Shown: piece by piece, positions 18,485-26,645 of the stretch
How the letters are laid out: every line of letters starts with the position of its first letter
How positions within the stretch are numbered: position 1 is the stretch's first letter
Origin: Rhodoferax sp.
GTDB lineage: Bacteria; Pseudomonadota; Gammaproteobacteria; Burkholderiales; Burkholderiaceae_C
Assembly (NCBI RefSeq): GCF_028689295.1
Contig: NZ_JAQTWL010000005.1
Location: 1-64,000 of the forward strand
Direction of reading: 5' to 3'
Length of the DNA: 64,000 nt
Made by a program: the position numbers and the translations under genes
The notes under the pieces: generated by a model
What the model saw: only the letters and a program-made list of their open reading frames with translations
Database searches by the model: none
What the model was told of the DNA's origin: nothing

Positions 18485-18673
18485 TCAGCCTTGGTTGGCT
18501 CTGCTGAACATGGCCTCTGTGGCGAGCCACAGAAATGTCAATCCGACCACGGTGACCACGCCGCCGGCTGCGGCGTTGGCAGGATTGTGGGTCAAAAACA
18601 GCAGGTTGCCAAACCCGATCAGCAGCACCAGGATACCGACTACAAAACTGACCAGACTAAAAAATGTTTTCAT
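18485..18673 (-). CDS. Small two-helix membrane protein
   Basis: A 62-residue protein with two predicted membrane helices (FFSLVSFVVGILVLLIGFG and AAGGVVTVVGLTFLWLAT) joined by a short loop with Asn and Pro. It resembles the size and layout of many bacterial small membrane proteins, but I recognise no family. The ATG at 18673 is inside a longer frame; that upstream part is Cys/His-rich and not plausible. It is followed by a strong hairpin, and preceded on the same strand by the 61-residue gene, 26 bases upstream. Confidence 0.65.
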   Translation of the reverse strand: MKTFFSLVSFVVGILVLLIGFGNLLFLTHNPANAAAGGVVTVVGLTFLWLATEAMFSRANQG

Positions 18674-18699
18674 GATGACTCCAAAGTGGTGGCGTGACA

Positions 18700-18885
18700 T
18701 CAATAAATGGCGGCAGCCGTTGACCTGGCTGCCACGATGTGCTTGTGCAGCAGGCGCTGGGCATGATGCTTGAACCAAGTCATGCAGGTATTCCAGCCAG
18801 CCGAAAGAAACTCACCCAGTGCCTCGGAGCGTAGTTTTTGAGCTTGGCGAATGTGGGCTTCGATGTCTGAATATTGATATTCCAT
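18700..18885 (-). CDS. Small protein divergent from LysR regulator
   Basis: A 61-residue soluble protein with an N-terminal helix (YSDIEAHIRQAQKLRSEALGE, split: YSDIEAHIRQAQ then KLRSEALGEFL) and a Trp/His-rich second half (TCMTWFKHHAQRLLHKH). The start ATG 18885 has AAGGA upstream. The family is not recognised, although the LRSEAL...F pattern is common among short DUF-type proteins of Burkholderiales. The start lies 117 bases from the divergent LysR gene; two palindromes in that gap make joint control likely. Confidence 0.6.
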   Translation of the reverse strand: MEYQYSDIEAHIRQAQKLRSEALGEFLSAGWNTCMTWFKHHAQRLLHKHIVAARSTAAAIY

Positions 18886-18934
18886 GATGTTGGATCCTTT
18901 GCTGGTTAAATGCCCCTCTTGAGGACACGGTGCT

Positions 18935-18962
18935 ACGATATCGTCAATGTTGCATTGCAACA
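18935..18962. promoter_or_regulatory. Two palindromes in the LysR divergent promoter region
   Basis: ACGATATCGT (18935-18944) is a perfect 10-bp palindrome. TGTTGCATTGCAACA (18948-18962) has 7-bp perfect arms around a central T. Both lie 40-70 bases upstream of the LysR gene and fit the inverted-repeat sites usual for LysR regulators. Confidence 0.5.
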
Positions 18963-19002
18963 AACGATCAATTTTCAGCCGACAGATCAAAAAAAGTCAT
19001 CC

Positions 19003-19956
19003 ATGCCCTACCGTTTGCCGCCCCTGAACGCCTTGCGTGCCTTTGAGGCGGCGGCACGTCATCTGAGCTTCAAGAACGCGGCCCAGGAGCTGTCGGTCAC
19101 GCCGACCGCCATCAGCCACCAGATCAAACTGCTGGAGGAGCACCTCGGTCTGCAGTTGTTCCACCGGCTGACGCGCGCGCTGGAGCTCACGCCACAGGGC
19201 GAAGCCATGCTGCCCAAGGTGCGCGAGGGGCTGGAGTGCTTTGTCGCCGCGGTGGCCAGTGCCCATGAACGTGTCTCCAGTGGTCGTCTGATCGTGGTGC
19301 TGCCGCCGTCTTTTGCCACCCGCTGGCTGGTGCCCCGGCTGCGCCGGTTCGCCCTGTCCGAGCCGTCGCTGAGCCTGCACGTGATTCGCTCGCTCCGCAC
19401 CATCGACGGCGACCAGGCCTCGGGCGCTGCGTCGTTCGACCTTGCGGACCTGCGCCAGGAAGACTCGGTGGTGGTGATACGCTTTGGCGCCGGGGTGTAC
19501 CCGGGGTTTCAGGTGGACCGCATGTTCGGCTCCGACTACATTGCCGTTTGCAGCCCCAAATTGCTGGAAGTCGATCCACCGCTGCGGGTGCTCGCCGACA
19601 TGCGCCATCAGGTGTTGCTGCACGACCAGGCCACCGCCAGCGACCGCTCGGGACCGGGGTGGGACGAATGGTTCCGGCTGGCAGGGGTGACCGGGGTGGA
19701 CAGCAATGCCGGCCCTCACTTCAGCGACTCCGGCCTGGCTTATGTGGCCGCGCTGGATGGCCTGGGGGTTGCGCTGGCCTCCAAACCCCTGGTGGCCACG
19801 GCCATCGCACAAGGCCGGCTGGTGGCGCCTTTCGATATTGCTGTTGGCCAAAAATTCGCCTACTACCTGGTTGTTCCGGCGGCGATTGCCGCGCGGCCAG
19901 CAGTGCAGGCCTTTCGCAAGTGGTTGCTCGAAGAAGCCAAGTCAGAGGAGAACTGA
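19003..19956 (+). CDS. LysR-family regulator, GcvA-like
   Basis: A 317-residue transcription regulator. The N-terminal winged helix (about 7-65) reads LNALRAFEAAARHLSFKNAA with SVTPTAISHQIKLLE, which is the GcvA subgroup signature. The C-terminal two-lobe effector domain (about 95-300) follows. ATG 19003 was chosen since the extra upstream frame covers the promoter palindromes. It is divergent from the 61-residue gene and convergent with tadD. The effector and regulon are not known from sequence; GcvA itself activates glycine cleavage genes, which are not present here. Confidence 0.88.
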   Translation: MPYRLPPLNALRAFEAAARHLSFKNAAQELSVTPTAISHQIKLLEEHLGLQLFHRLTRALELTPQGEAMLPKVREGLECFVAAVASAHERVSSGRLIVVLPPSFATRWLVPRLRRFALSEPSLSLHVIRSLRTIDGDQASGAASFDLADLRQEDSVVVIRFGAGVYPGFQVDRMFGSDYIAVCSPKLLEVDPPLRVLADMRHQVLLHDQATASDRSGPGWDEWFRLAGVTGVDSNAGPHFSDSGLAYVAALDGLGVALASKPLVATAIAQGRLVAPFDIAVGQKFAYYLVVPAAIAARPAVQAFRKWLLEEAKSEEN

Positions 19957-19960
19957 CGCC

Positions 19961-20995
19961 TCAGCTCCAGCGCCAGCCGCCCTGTGCGCTGATGGCCAAC
20001 TGCTGCTTTTCTTCCGATGCAAGCCATGCGGTAATGGACTTGCCGGCCAAGTCATGACCGAGCACCAGGCGCACCTGGACACCCCTATGCAAACGAGTGG
20101 CTGCCACGGTGTCGGTGGCTACCGGCAGGCGCGCCTGCAGCGCCTGCGCCGCCTCTGCCTGGCCCGACACATACTGGATCTCGGTTTTTGCCTGCTTATA
20201 AGGCAGTGCATTGGTCAGCCGCGCAGTCTTGATCCCTTCGGTCGCCAGCCGATCAGCCGTGCGTCGCGCAAGTCTGCTGATGCCGACGCCATTCGACACT
20301 TCCAGGCGTGTGTCGCGCAGATCGGCACTGGCGGGCGCGGCCACTTTGGCGCTGGCGCTTGCCGGCACCTGCAACTCAAACACACTGGGCGCCACCACCA
20401 CCAGGCGCGGTGCGTCCTTGTCCCCAGCCTCTGGCTGCCCGGCCAGTTCAGCAGACTGGCGTTTTGCCTTCGCATTGGCCAGCAACGCAAGGTTCTGCTG
20501 CGTCTGCGCATTGGACGGGTCCAGCGCACGCGCCTGGTTCAAGGCGATTTCAGCCTCGTCAAGTCGGCCAGCGCGCAGCAGGGTGTAGCCCGTGTTGTTG
20601 CGCACATGGGCGGCTCCAGGTGCCAGCACGCTGGCGCGGACAAAGAGCCTGAGGGCTTCGTCGGTGCGATCTGTCTGGGCATAAATGACTGCCAGCCCAT
20701 TGAGCGCGCCCACATGTTCAGGCGTGATCTTCAGAACTTGCTCATAGCGCTGGCTGGCCAAAGCTAGCTGGCCAGCGCCATGCGCTGCCAGGCCCATGGT
20801 GAATTGGGCTGCGCTTGACGTTATCGATGCGCTGATGACGCTCGCCTGCGCCACCTTGACCGGCACCGCGCTGGCCTGGGCACGCGTCGGTGCCATGGCT
20901 GAGCCTGCCAGCGGGGTGCCCGACATGAGCGGGGCACAGCCCAGCAGCGCGCTCAGCAGGCAGATCGAGGCCACAGCGTTGAGTTTGAATTTCAT
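19961..20995 (-). CDS. tadD: Tad pilus TPR lipoprotein TadD
   Basis: A 344-residue lipoprotein (lipobox LSALLGC) with at least three tetratricopeptide units (about 80-190; RYEQVLKITPEHVGALNGLA, then FVRASVLAPGAAHVRNNTGY). TadD is thought to act as a pilotin-like factor for the Flp pilus secretin. The C-terminal third has no TPRs, ends in a SLAP/LysM-like region with variable sequence, and is longer than usual for TadD. AAGGAG precedes the ATG. It is the last gene of the tad operon, and it is convergent with LysR, four bases apart. Confidence 0.85.
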   Translation of the reverse strand: MKFKLNAVASICLLSALLGCAPLMSGTPLAGSAMAPTRAQASAVPVKVAQASVISASITSSAAQFTMGLAAHGAGQLALASQRYEQVLKITPEHVGALNGLAVIYAQTDRTDEALRLFVRASVLAPGAAHVRNNTGYTLLRAGRLDEAEIALNQARALDPSNAQTQQNLALLANAKAKRQSAELAGQPEAGDKDAPRLVVVAPSVFELQVPASASAKVAAPASADLRDTRLEVSNGVGISRLARRTADRLATEGIKTARLTNALPYKQAKTEIQYVSGQAEAAQALQARLPVATDTVAATRLHRGVQVRLVLGHDLAGKSITAWLASEEKQQLAISAQGGWRWS

Positions 20996-21023
20996 GACAG
21001 TCTCCTTGACAGATTGACATTGA

Positions 21024-21971
21024 TCAGCTGCCAGCAATGGTGGGAAGCAACACGCGGTAAATACTGATGACTGCCGGCCCCAAGAGCACCAGCATCAGCG
21101 CCGGGAAAATAAAGAAAATCAACGGGAACAGCAGCTTGAGCGGGATCTTGGCTGCCCGCTCTTCGGCCCGCAGACGGCGGTGCGTGCGCATGGTTTCGGC
21201 CTCGATGCGCAGCGCATCGGCCACGTTGGTGCCAAAGCGGTCCGACTGCACCAGCATGGCCACGAAAGAGGCGATGTCGTCCACCCCCGTGCGCAAGGCC
21301 AGGTTGCGCAAGGCCTGTTCGCGGTTGACGCCCATGCGCAGTTCCAGCGCCACCAGGTTGAGTTCGTCGGACAGCGCCGCGCTGCGCAACCCGATCTCGC
21401 TGGCGGCGCGGTTCATGGCAGCATCCAGCCCCAGGCCTGCTTCCACGCAGACCAGCATCATGTCGAGCGCATCGGGCAGGGCGTCCTCCAGCTCGCGCTT
21501 GCGCCGTTCGATCAGGTTGGCGAGCAGTCCGTTGGGCAGGTAGTAACCGATGGCAGCGGTCAGCAGCAGCACTATCACGGTGGCGTTGACCGACATTTGC
21601 ATCGAACTCACACCCTGGTACAGCACAAACAGGCCAGGCAGCCCCAGTGCCAGCACGGTCTTGGTGGCAAAGTAAATAGCCGGCCAGGCTGCCTCGCGCA
21701 GCCCGGCCTGCATGAAACGCACGCGCAGGCTGGACTCGTCCCACCCCGCCTTGGGCGTGGACAGCTTGGCCATGGGGCCAACCGCCTTGATCACCTTGGC
21801 CTGCCATTCGCTGCCCGCAATCAGGCTCTTTTCGCCACCAACCTCAGGACTGACCAATCGGTTCAGTCGCTGCCGCAGGGCGGAGTCGCGATCGAGCCAG
21901 AGCGTTGCCCCCCAAATTAGCCCCGTGACTGCCAAAAAGATCAATATCAGAATAAAAATTTGCATGTTCAT
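21024..21971 (-). CDS. tadC: Tad pilus inner-membrane protein TadC
   Basis: A 315-residue type II/IV secretion F-domain protein (GspF-like). It has an N-terminal helix (ILILIFLAVTGLIWG), a cytoplasmic helical domain, and a C-terminal membrane pair. The conserved stretch DALDMMLVCVEAGLGLDAAMNR is typical. It forms the platform of the Flp pilus with TadB. It sits 28 bases before tadD and 9 bases after tadB. Confidence 0.93.
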   Translation of the reverse strand: MNMQIFILILIFLAVTGLIWGATLWLDRDSALRQRLNRLVSPEVGGEKSLIAGSEWQAKVIKAVGPMAKLSTPKAGWDESSLRVRFMQAGLREAAWPAIYFATKTVLALGLPGLFVLYQGVSSMQMSVNATVIVLLLTAAIGYYLPNGLLANLIERRKRELEDALPDALDMMLVCVEAGLGLDAAMNRAASEIGLRSAALSDELNLVALELRMGVNREQALRNLALRTGVDDIASFVAMLVQSDRFGTNVADALRIEAETMRTHRRLRAEERAAKIPLKLLFPLIFFIFPALMLVLLGPAVISIYRVLLPTIAGS

Positions 21972-21980
21972 GATGGCCCC

Positions 21981-22955
21981 TCAGACCCGGATGTCGATAA
22001 TCCGCCACATGGCAAAAATGCCGACGACCATCAGCACCATCGCGCCGATTACCAGCTTGATGCCCATCGTATCGGTGAACAGCACCGCCATGTATTTTGG
22101 GTTCAGTAGCTGCACCACGCCAGCCACACAAAACGGCAGTGCCACCAGAATCCAGGCCGACAGCTTGCCTTCGGCCGCCAGCACCCGCACCTTGGCAAAC
22201 AGTTTGAAGCGTTCGCGCACCAACTCGGCCAGTTTGCCCAGCAACTCGGCCAGATTGCCGCCCGTTTCGCGCTGAATGATCACGGCCATCACAAAGTAAC
22301 GCATGTCCGGACTCGGAACGCGGCTGGCCAGGTTGTTGAGCGCGCTGTCCACCGAGATGCCAAAACTGATTTCGTCAGAGGTAATCTTGAACTCGCTCGC
22401 AATCGGTTCCTGCGCCTCCGCACCCACCATGGCCAGCGCTGACGGAAACGCATGACCAGCGCGCAACGCCCGGCCGATCAGGTCCATGGCGTCAGGCAAC
22501 TGCGCTTCGATCTTGTGCAGCCGTTTGTTGCGCAGCAACACCAGCCGAAACAAGGGCAATAGCGCCAGCGCCAATATGACCAGCAAAATGACAAAGACCG
22601 GCCATTGCAGCAACAGGCCCGCCACCAAGCCGCCCAGCGCCAAAAAGGCACATGCCGCCAGCAAGTGTGACACCGTCCCGGTGCTGCCGGCCTGCAGCAG
22701 CAACCGGTCCAAATGGTGCACGCGCGGCAGCAGCATCAGCAGGCGCTGCACGGATGGGGTGTGGCTGAGTACCCTTTCCTTGAATAGTTTGGCCTCGCCC
22801 TCGACGTGGCCACCGGCAGAAATGGCCCGCAACCGATCAGCCACCCGGCGCACCTCCGGGCTGCGGGTGTCGTTCCAGTAAGCGTAGATGCCCTCGAACA
22901 GCAGCACCACCGCCACAAAGCCGAGGATCAATAACAGTGAAAAGCTGTAGTCCAT
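21981..22955 (-). CDS. tadB: Tad pilus inner-membrane protein TadB
   Basis: A 324-residue F-domain platform protein, paralogue of TadC. Membrane segments lie near 5-25, 95-135 and 270-320, with a cytoplasmic F domain carrying LPDAMDLIGRALRAGHAFPSA. ATG 22955 is preferred to the upstream starts because it gives the usual N-terminal helix (YSFSLLLILGFVAVVLLF). It starts four bases after the tadA stop. Confidence 0.93.
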   Translation of the reverse strand: MDYSFSLLLILGFVAVVLLFEGIYAYWNDTRSPEVRRVADRLRAISAGGHVEGEAKLFKERVLSHTPSVQRLLMLLPRVHHLDRLLLQAGSTGTVSHLLAACAFLALGGLVAGLLLQWPVFVILLVILALALLPLFRLVLLRNKRLHKIEAQLPDAMDLIGRALRAGHAFPSALAMVGAEAQEPIASEFKITSDEISFGISVDSALNNLASRVPSPDMRYFVMAVIIQRETGGNLAELLGKLAELVRERFKLFAKVRVLAAEGKLSAWILVALPFCVAGVVQLLNPKYMAVLFTDTMGIKLVIGAMVLMVVGIFAMWRIIDIRV

Positions 22956-22959
22956 GATG

Positions 22960-24321
22960 TCACTCGTAAATAAGGGTGGGGTCAAAGGTTTCGTCAGACA
23001 CCTCAAGGCCGTAGGACTTCAGCCGGTCCATGAACTTCGGCCGCACGCCGGTCGCCCTGAAGTGGCCCTTGACTGAGCCGTCGGGCGCAATGCCGGTCTG
23101 GTTGAAGTGGTAGATCTCCTGCATGGTGATGATGTCGCCTTCCATGCCGTTGATTTCCTGCAGGCTGATGATCTTGCGGCGCCCGTCGTTGAGCCGGGCT
23201 ATCTGGATCACGGCCATGATGGCCGAGCTGATCTGCTGGCGCATCGCCTCCTGCGGCATGGCCACACCGCCGTAGCCGGCCATGTTTTCCAGCCGTGTGA
23301 GCGCGTCGCGCGGCGAGTTGGCGTGCACCGTGGCCATGGAACCCTCGTGGCCGGTGTTCATGGCCTGCATCATGTCCAGCACTTCGGCGCCCCGCACCTC
23401 TCCCACAATGATGCGGTCCGGGCGCATGCGCAGGCTGTTGCGCACCAGCGCCCGCTGGCTCACTTCGCCCTTGCCCTCGATGTTGGGCGGGCGGGTTTCC
23501 AGCCGCACCACATGCGGCTGCTGCAGTTGCAGCTCGGCGGCGTCTTCGATCGTCACGATGCGTTCGCTGTGCGGTATCGAGGCCGACAGCACGTTCAGCA
23601 GTGTGGTCTTGCCGGTGCCGGTACCACCCGAAATCAGGATGTTCATCTTGGCGCGCACCATGGCCGACAGCAATTGGCTCAGCACCGGCGTCAACGTGCG
23701 CTTATCGAGCAGGTCACTCATGGTCAGCGGCACTACGGCAAAGCGGCGAATGGAAAGCAGCGGGCCATCGAGTGCCAGCGGCGGAATGATCGCATTCACC
23801 CGCGAGCCGTCCGGCAGCCGCGCGTCCACCATCGGGCTCGATTCATCAATGCGCCGGCCCACGCGCGACACGATCTTGTCGATGATCTTCATCAGGTGAT
23901 CATCATCAGAAAAGTTGACCTCGGTCTTTTGCAGCTTGCCGCTACGCTCGACGTACACCTGGTGCGGGCCATTGACCAGAATGTCGGAAATCGAAGGGTC
24001 AGCCAGCAGCGCCTCCAGCGGCCCCAGGCCCATGATCTCGTCGAGGATGTCCTGCACCAGTTGCTTGCGCCCCGGCGCGTTCAGTGCCACACCGGTCTCG
24101 TGCAGCAGCCGCTCCACCAGCAATCCTAGTTCTTCGCGCAGACGCTCGGGCTTCATCGCGCCCATCACAGTCAGGTCGATCCGGCTCAGCAACTGGTTGT
24201 GCAAGCTGTCCTTGAGGCTGTGGTATTCGGTATGCGTGTAGGCGGCAGCGGGGTGCCCGCCGGCCGGCTCGGTCGGGGATGACTTCAGCCGGAGTTCTTC
24301 TGCTTGTGATTGAAGGTCCAT
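22960..24321 (-). CDS. tadA: Tad pilus assembly ATPase TadA/CpaF
   Basis: Hexameric secretion ATPase that drives Flp pilus assembly, 453 residues. Walker [10 protein letters not shown] lies near residue 230, the Asp box has [10 protein letters not shown], Walker B region [13 protein letters not shown], and a His-box [12 protein letters not shown]. The N-terminal 100 residues are the CpaF-type N-domain. It is flanked by tadZ and tadB in the standard order. Confidence 0.96.
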   Translation of the reverse strand: MDLQSQAEELRLKSSPTEPAGGHPAAAYTHTEYHSLKDSLHNQLLSRIDLTVMGAMKPERLREELGLLVERLLHETGVALNAPGRKQLVQDILDEIMGLGPLEALLADPSISDILVNGPHQVYVERSGKLQKTEVNFSDDDHLMKIIDKIVSRVGRRIDESSPMVDARLPDGSRVNAIIPPLALDGPLLSIRRFAVVPLTMSDLLDKRTLTPVLSQLLSAMVRAKMNILISGGTGTGKTTLLNVLSASIPHSERIVTIEDAAELQLQQPHVVRLETRPPNIEGKGEVSQRALVRNSLRMRPDRIIVGEVRGAEVLDMMQAMNTGHEGSMATVHANSPRDALTRLENMAGYGGVAMPQEAMRQQISSAIMAVIQIARLNDGRRKIISLQEINGMEGDIITMQEIYHFNQTGIAPDGSVKGHFRATGVRPKFMDRLKSYGLEVSDETFDPTLIYE

Positions 24322-24339
24322 GATGGTTCTCTCTTGGTA

Positions 24340-25512
24340 TTAAAGACTGCCCGTCAGCGTCGCCAACCAGCTTTTTTTAGGTTTCAGCGTCACTGGCGAC
24401 AAATCATTGGCCCATGCTTGCAAGGCTTGCGTCACGGCGTCTTTGGGAGCCAGCATGGGCAGGGGAACCCCCTCGTTGATCGACGCCATCACCGCCTCAT
24501 AACTGGCCGGCACCGTGCGCGCCACCTTGGTCTGGGTGGCACGCTCCAGCTCATCGAGCCCGATGGCACCGTTTTTTTCATAGCGGTTCACCACCACATT
24601 CAATTTGCCCTGCCCATAGCCCAAACCCTCAAAGACGGTTTCGATGCGCTTGACGTTCTGAATCGCCGGCAGGGACAGTTGCAGAATCAGGTAAATGCGG
24701 GCAGCCATGTCGAGCGCCTTGATACTGGTCGGGTCCAGCGTGCGGCCCACGTCCAGAATGACAATGTCATACTGACTGAGCGCCAGTTCCAGAATTTTTT
24801 GCAGCACGGCTGGCGTGAGCGCGTCGATACGGTAAGGCAACAGCGGTGCGGCCAGCACATACAAATTCTCACGGGCGGCCAACACGCTGGACGCCAATAA
24901 TGCGGCATCAAGCAAGTCACCTTGCCGGGCAATGTCCAGCACGCTGGAGCCCGGCTGGTGGTCGGTCACGTTGGCCACCAAGTCGCCAAAAAACAGGTTC
25001 AGGTCCACCAGCAGCACTTTCTTGCCGGTGGCAGCCAGGGCATAGCCCAGGTTGCTGGCCAAAAACGTGCTCCCCGAGCCCCCCTTGGCGTTCAGAAAAG
25101 CGAGCAGCTCGCCCGTGTTTGCCACCAATCGCGAACTCAGCGACGCCGATTCACGCAGGTAGTCCACGGCGCTCAGCACGCTGTTCTTGTTCAGGGGAGC
25201 AGGCAAGACATGACGCACACCCGCCTGCATGGCGCGCTTGAGCAGGTCAATGGACGGGTCGGGGCTGACCAGCAGCACCATCACGCCGGGCACCCGCAAG
25301 GTGGCCGCCTCGATCTGCTCGAAGGCACCGCTGTCAGCCACCGGCAAATCCAGTAGCACCACATTGGGCTGGTCCTTTTGCATGACTGACAACAGGCGCT
25401 TGGCGTCACCCACATGCACATTGATCTCCACCCCCGCTGGTGTGACCAGTGTGGCAAGCAGCGCCTCGCGTTCTTGGGCGCTGGAGCAGATCAGGGAGGC
25501 TTTGAGGTTCAT
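24340..25512 (-). CDS. tadZ: Tad pilus localisation protein TadZ/CpaE
   Basis: A 390-residue protein with an atypical receiver-like N-domain (about 1-125) and a MinD/ParA-like ATPase domain. It helps place the pilus machine at the pole. The P-loop reads AKGGSGSTF, so it lacks the second Lys/catalytic GK found in true MinD proteins; this is common for TadZ. ATG 25512 precedes MNLKASLICSS; longer in-frame starts have no ribosome site. It lies 18 bases before tadA. Confidence 0.9.
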   Translation of the reverse strand: MNLKASLICSSAQEREALLATLVTPAGVEINVHVGDAKRLLSVMQKDQPNVVLLDLPVADSGAFEQIEAATLRVPGVMVLLVSPDPSIDLLKRAMQAGVRHVLPAPLNKNSVLSAVDYLRESASLSSRLVANTGELLAFLNAKGGSGSTFLASNLGYALAATGKKVLLVDLNLFFGDLVANVTDHQPGSSVLDIARQGDLLDAALLASSVLAARENLYVLAAPLLPYRIDALTPAVLQKILELALSQYDIVILDVGRTLDPTSIKALDMAARIYLILQLSLPAIQNVKRIETVFEGLGYGQGKLNVVVNRYEKNGAIGLDELERATQTKVARTVPASYEAVMASINEGVPLPMLAPKDAVTQALQAWANDLSPVTLKPKKSWLATLTGSL

Positions 25513-25522
25513 GAGGGTGTCT

Positions 25523-26137
25523 TCATTCAGGAAGAGTTGGATCAAAGCCAAGGCTTTCGGCTGGCATCCGGACGGTGGATAGGGGAATGCGCAGACCAGT
25601 CAAGTCGGTGGAATTGGTCCCGCTGCTTGAAAACAGGCCAATCATGGGTTTGAACGGAATCGATTTGCTCTTGTCGTCGCAAGTGGTTCCCGTGCTCAAG
25701 CAGACTTCGACAAAGCGGATGCACTCATCAAGCCGAGTGGCATCAAGGCAGGCGGCAATGTTGTCGGCGGGGCTGACAGGCATTTTCTTGACAGGCGCCA
25801 CATCGCCATTAGTTTTGACATACAGGTACTGGATGACGACATTCGCGGTGGAGATTTCAGACGAGCCAGGCATAAAGCCACCATCAGTCTCGGCAAAAGC
25901 CGCAGAGCGCTTGATGGCTGCAATGGCAGTGCTGTCGTTGAAATCTGTCACCACCGCCTGCCGCGCGGCATTGCGGGTCATTTCCTGCGCCGTGTTCCAG
26001 AGGTACAGCAGGCGGCCGAACTCCATCGCGCCGAGCAGCAACAACAAGAACGGAATGGCGACCAAGGCGAATTCAACCGCAGCAACGCCACGCTGCAGCA
26101 TTTTTGATGTGACATTGGCAAGCGGTGAGTTTTTCAT
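25523..26137 (-). CDS. tadF: Tad pseudopilin TadF/TadE-like
   Basis: A 204-residue minor pseudopilin. After a short basic leader comes the TadE-like signature GVAAVEFALVAIPFLLLLLG, a hydrophobic pilin-like helix following the prepilin peptidase cut, and then a soluble domain with three cysteines (CLDATRLDECIRFVEVC). ATG 26137 was chosen since earlier in-frame codons lie within the upstream tadE gene. It would be processed by TadV. Confidence 0.85.
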   Translation of the reverse strand: MKNSPLANVTSKMLQRGVAAVEFALVAIPFLLLLLGAMEFGRLLYLWNTAQEMTRNAARQAVVTDFNDSTAIAAIKRSAAFAETDGGFMPGSSEISTANVVIQYLYVKTNGDVAPVKKMPVSPADNIAACLDATRLDECIRFVEVCLSTGTTCDDKSKSIPFKPMIGLFSSSGTNSTDLTGLRIPLSTVRMPAESLGFDPTLPE

Positions 26138-26145
26138 GGCACGCC

Positions 26146-26619
26146 TCAGTTCATGTAGCGCATGGTGGTGTGCGGCCCCAGCTGGATGCCGCCGAAACTG
26201 ATCAAGCCGTCGGACCCGATAAATGGAAACCATTCACCCAGGTTCACGGTGAAGCCATCGATGCTGACCCTGACGTTGGCTGGCGCGGTGCCATCAGCGC
26301 AAGCGACTGAGTTGAACGCTTCATTCAGACATTGCACCAGCACATTGCCATTGGCAAGCGGCGGGCTAACGTTGGCCGCGTTGGCGCTGTCTTTGGTGAT
26401 GGTGCGCGCCGCACCAAGCCCCTGGCTGCTGAGGGTTGCGGCGGGCCAGGAGGAGATCACACGCGCCCCATCCCGCGTGGCCTTGGTCAGTGCATCGGCA
26501 TACCAGAAGGTGCGGCCGAATTCGACCATGCCGGCCATGATGAGCAGCATGATCACTAGCACGAAGGCGAATTCGACTGTGGCAGCACCTATCTGTGCTG
26601 GTCGCTTGATCGGCCGCAT
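26146..26619 (-). CDS. tadE: Tad pseudopilin TadE
   Basis: A 157-residue pseudopilin with the signature GAATVEFAFVLVIMLLIMAG near residues 10-30 and the following FGRTFWYADALTKATRDGAR, typical of TadE. The soluble part has one Cys pair. ATG 26619 is supported by the leader MRPIKRPAQIG; the open frame extends further upstream but there it overlaps tadG. Eight bases separate it from tadF. Confidence 0.87.
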   Translation of the reverse strand: MRPIKRPAQIGAATVEFAFVLVIMLLIMAGMVEFGRTFWYADALTKATRDGARVISSWPAATLSSQGLGAARTITKDSANAANVSPPLANGNVLVQCLNEAFNSVACADGTAPANVRVSIDGFTVNLGEWFPFIGSDGLISFGGIQLGPHTTMRYMN

Positions 26620-26645
26620 TTCATCTATGTGTTGAGGACGGGTGT

